Program-made: the position numbers and the translations under genes
NCBI RefSeq assembly: GCF_000973725.1
Contig: NZ_CP009621.1
Coordinates: forward strand, 1,703,501-1,767,500
Source: Pontibacter korlensis
GTDB lineage: Bacteria > Bacteroidota > Bacteroidia > Cytophagales > Hymenobacteraceae
DNA length: 64,000 nucleotides
Direction of reading: 5' to 3'
The notes under the pieces: generated by a model
Databases searched by the model: none
What the model saw: only the letters and a program-made list of their open reading frames with translations
What the model was told of the DNA's origin: nothing
Part shown: piece by piece, positions 63,692 through 64,000 of the stretch
Position numbering within the stretch: the stretch's first letter is position 1
Layout: each line of letters opens with the position of its first letter

Positions 63692-63716
63692 GGTTGCTAC
63701 CATAAGTATATAAGCG

Positions 63717-63750
63717 AAAAGCAGCCCCTGCCCCGGCGGGAGCTGCTTTT
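63717..63750 (+). terminator. Terminator of the saccharopine dehydrogenase-like gene
   Basis: The stem AAAAGCAGC / GCTGCTTTT with an inner CCC/GGG pairing, followed by a T-run. Confidence 0.85.
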
Positions 63751-63871
63751 TTTCCGGGTTTTCGGGAACAAACAGGTGTGCTGGGGCTGTTCTTCCCCAG
63801 CGCCCGGAAAGATTTTCCCTCTCACTTTCAGGCGCTTCCGCTGCCGGAGTGTCTTTTTCTTGCGGCAGGGC

Positions 63872-63901
63872 TTGCGGGGCAGGGGAATCTTCGTACTTTT
63901 G
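63872..63901 (+). promoter_or_regulatory. Upstream promoter of a tandem pair
   Basis: TTG at 63872-63874, exactly 19 bases, then TACTTTTG at 63894-63901. This fits the Bacteroidota -33/-7 arrangement. Confidence 0.65.
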
Positions 63902-63966
63902 CATCCCGTTCCGGCAGGGGGCGGTTCAGCGGAAAGGGCTGAGAAAAAAAAGTTTTCGCCAGGTGC

Positions 63967-63996
63967 TTGCAAGGAAGGAAAAGCTTCTTACCTTTG
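63967..63996 (+). promoter_or_regulatory. Downstream promoter of a tandem pair
   Basis: TTG at 63967-63969, exactly 19 bases, then TACCTTTG at 63989-63996. An A8 run with GTTTTC sits just upstream, like an UP element. The geometry is identical to the promoter 95 bases before it. Confidence 0.7.
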
Positions 63997-64000
63997 CACC

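Larger units (their letters stand above)
63751..64000. other. Right-edge non-coding region with tandem promoters
   Basis: 250 bases, rich in GC and without a gene, ending in two promoters that point out of the window (listed separately). The gene they serve lies beyond base 64000. Confidence 0.6.

Noticed and set aside
1..64000. tRNA, rRNA and CRISPR arrays
   Set aside because: I searched the gaps for cloverleaf-like sequence, rRNA signatures and regularly spaced direct repeats and found none that I can support inside the window.

Overview
The window looks like a piece of a Bacteroidota chromosome, most likely Hymenobacteraceae and Pontibacter-like. The assignment is my inference. It rests on type IX secretion (T9SS) sorting domains of both types, a PorP/SprF protein, a TonB-dependent receptor, a fused E1 alpha/beta 2-oxoacid dehydrogenase, a YtxJ bacillithiol protein, many leader-poor genes without Shine-Dalgarno sites, and repeated TAnnTTTG promoter elements (the Bacteroidota -7 box). 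Gene density is high. Most transcription units end in clear GC-stem hairpins with A/T tails, often shared by convergent genes.

Layout. 1-3.6 kb: the end of an ABC-F translation factor (EttA-like) and two tandem FemAB/GNAT-like paralogs. 3.6-8 kb: a tiny membrane peptide, a class C beta-lactamase-like serine hydrolase, a decayed zinc phospholipase C-like gene, a STAS/SpoIIAA-like protein and an RsbQ-like hydrolase. 8.4-15.7 kb: a universal stress protein and bestrophin pair, ruvX-def, an S41 protease, hmgA, a lipoprotein and a GroES-like protein. 15.8-26.6 kb: a large T9SS-secreted subtilase, hemB, sdaA, acyP, a HEPN-like orphan, a broken Crp/Fnr regulator, a DinB-like protein and an NHLRC2-like thioredoxin/NHL protein.

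26.6-35.1 kb is an accessory-rich stretch laid over the complex I genes. nuoA-B-C and nuoD are separated by about 3.5 kb. That gap holds a DUF559 (Vsr-like) endonuclease gene flanked by inverted copies of a dispersed repeat, an SPFH protein with a small membrane partner, a frameshifted GNAT gene and a dead IS4-type element. A dead ISAs1 element sits just upstream, inserted into another copy of the same repeat with an 11-bp direct duplication. A second dispersed repeat type occurs on both sides of the cluster.

35-48.4 kb is mostly housekeeping: LutB-like protein, M28 peptidase, ispF, Old Yellow Enzyme with an upstream MarR, a PepSY-like lipoprotein, M16 peptidase, E1 alpha/beta fusion, small secreted basic proteins, YtxJ, OsmC and lipA. 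48.8-55.8 kb is an adhesin locus: a 1349-residue protein with an ice-binding-like DUF3494 domain, DUF11 and Ig/PKD-like repeats and a type B T9SS signal, followed by PorP/SprF and an OmpA-family protein. 56-64 kb: TonB receptor, DUF4136 lipoprotein, gcvP, a saccharopine/alanine dehydrogenase-like enzyme, and at the right edge two promoters of identical geometry pointing out of the window.

Two signals are not explained by the genes. The heptamer AAGTATA/TATACTT occurs roughly 65-70 times by eye count, where about 8-10 are expected. The repeat-flanked DUF559 gene looks like a small mobile unit.
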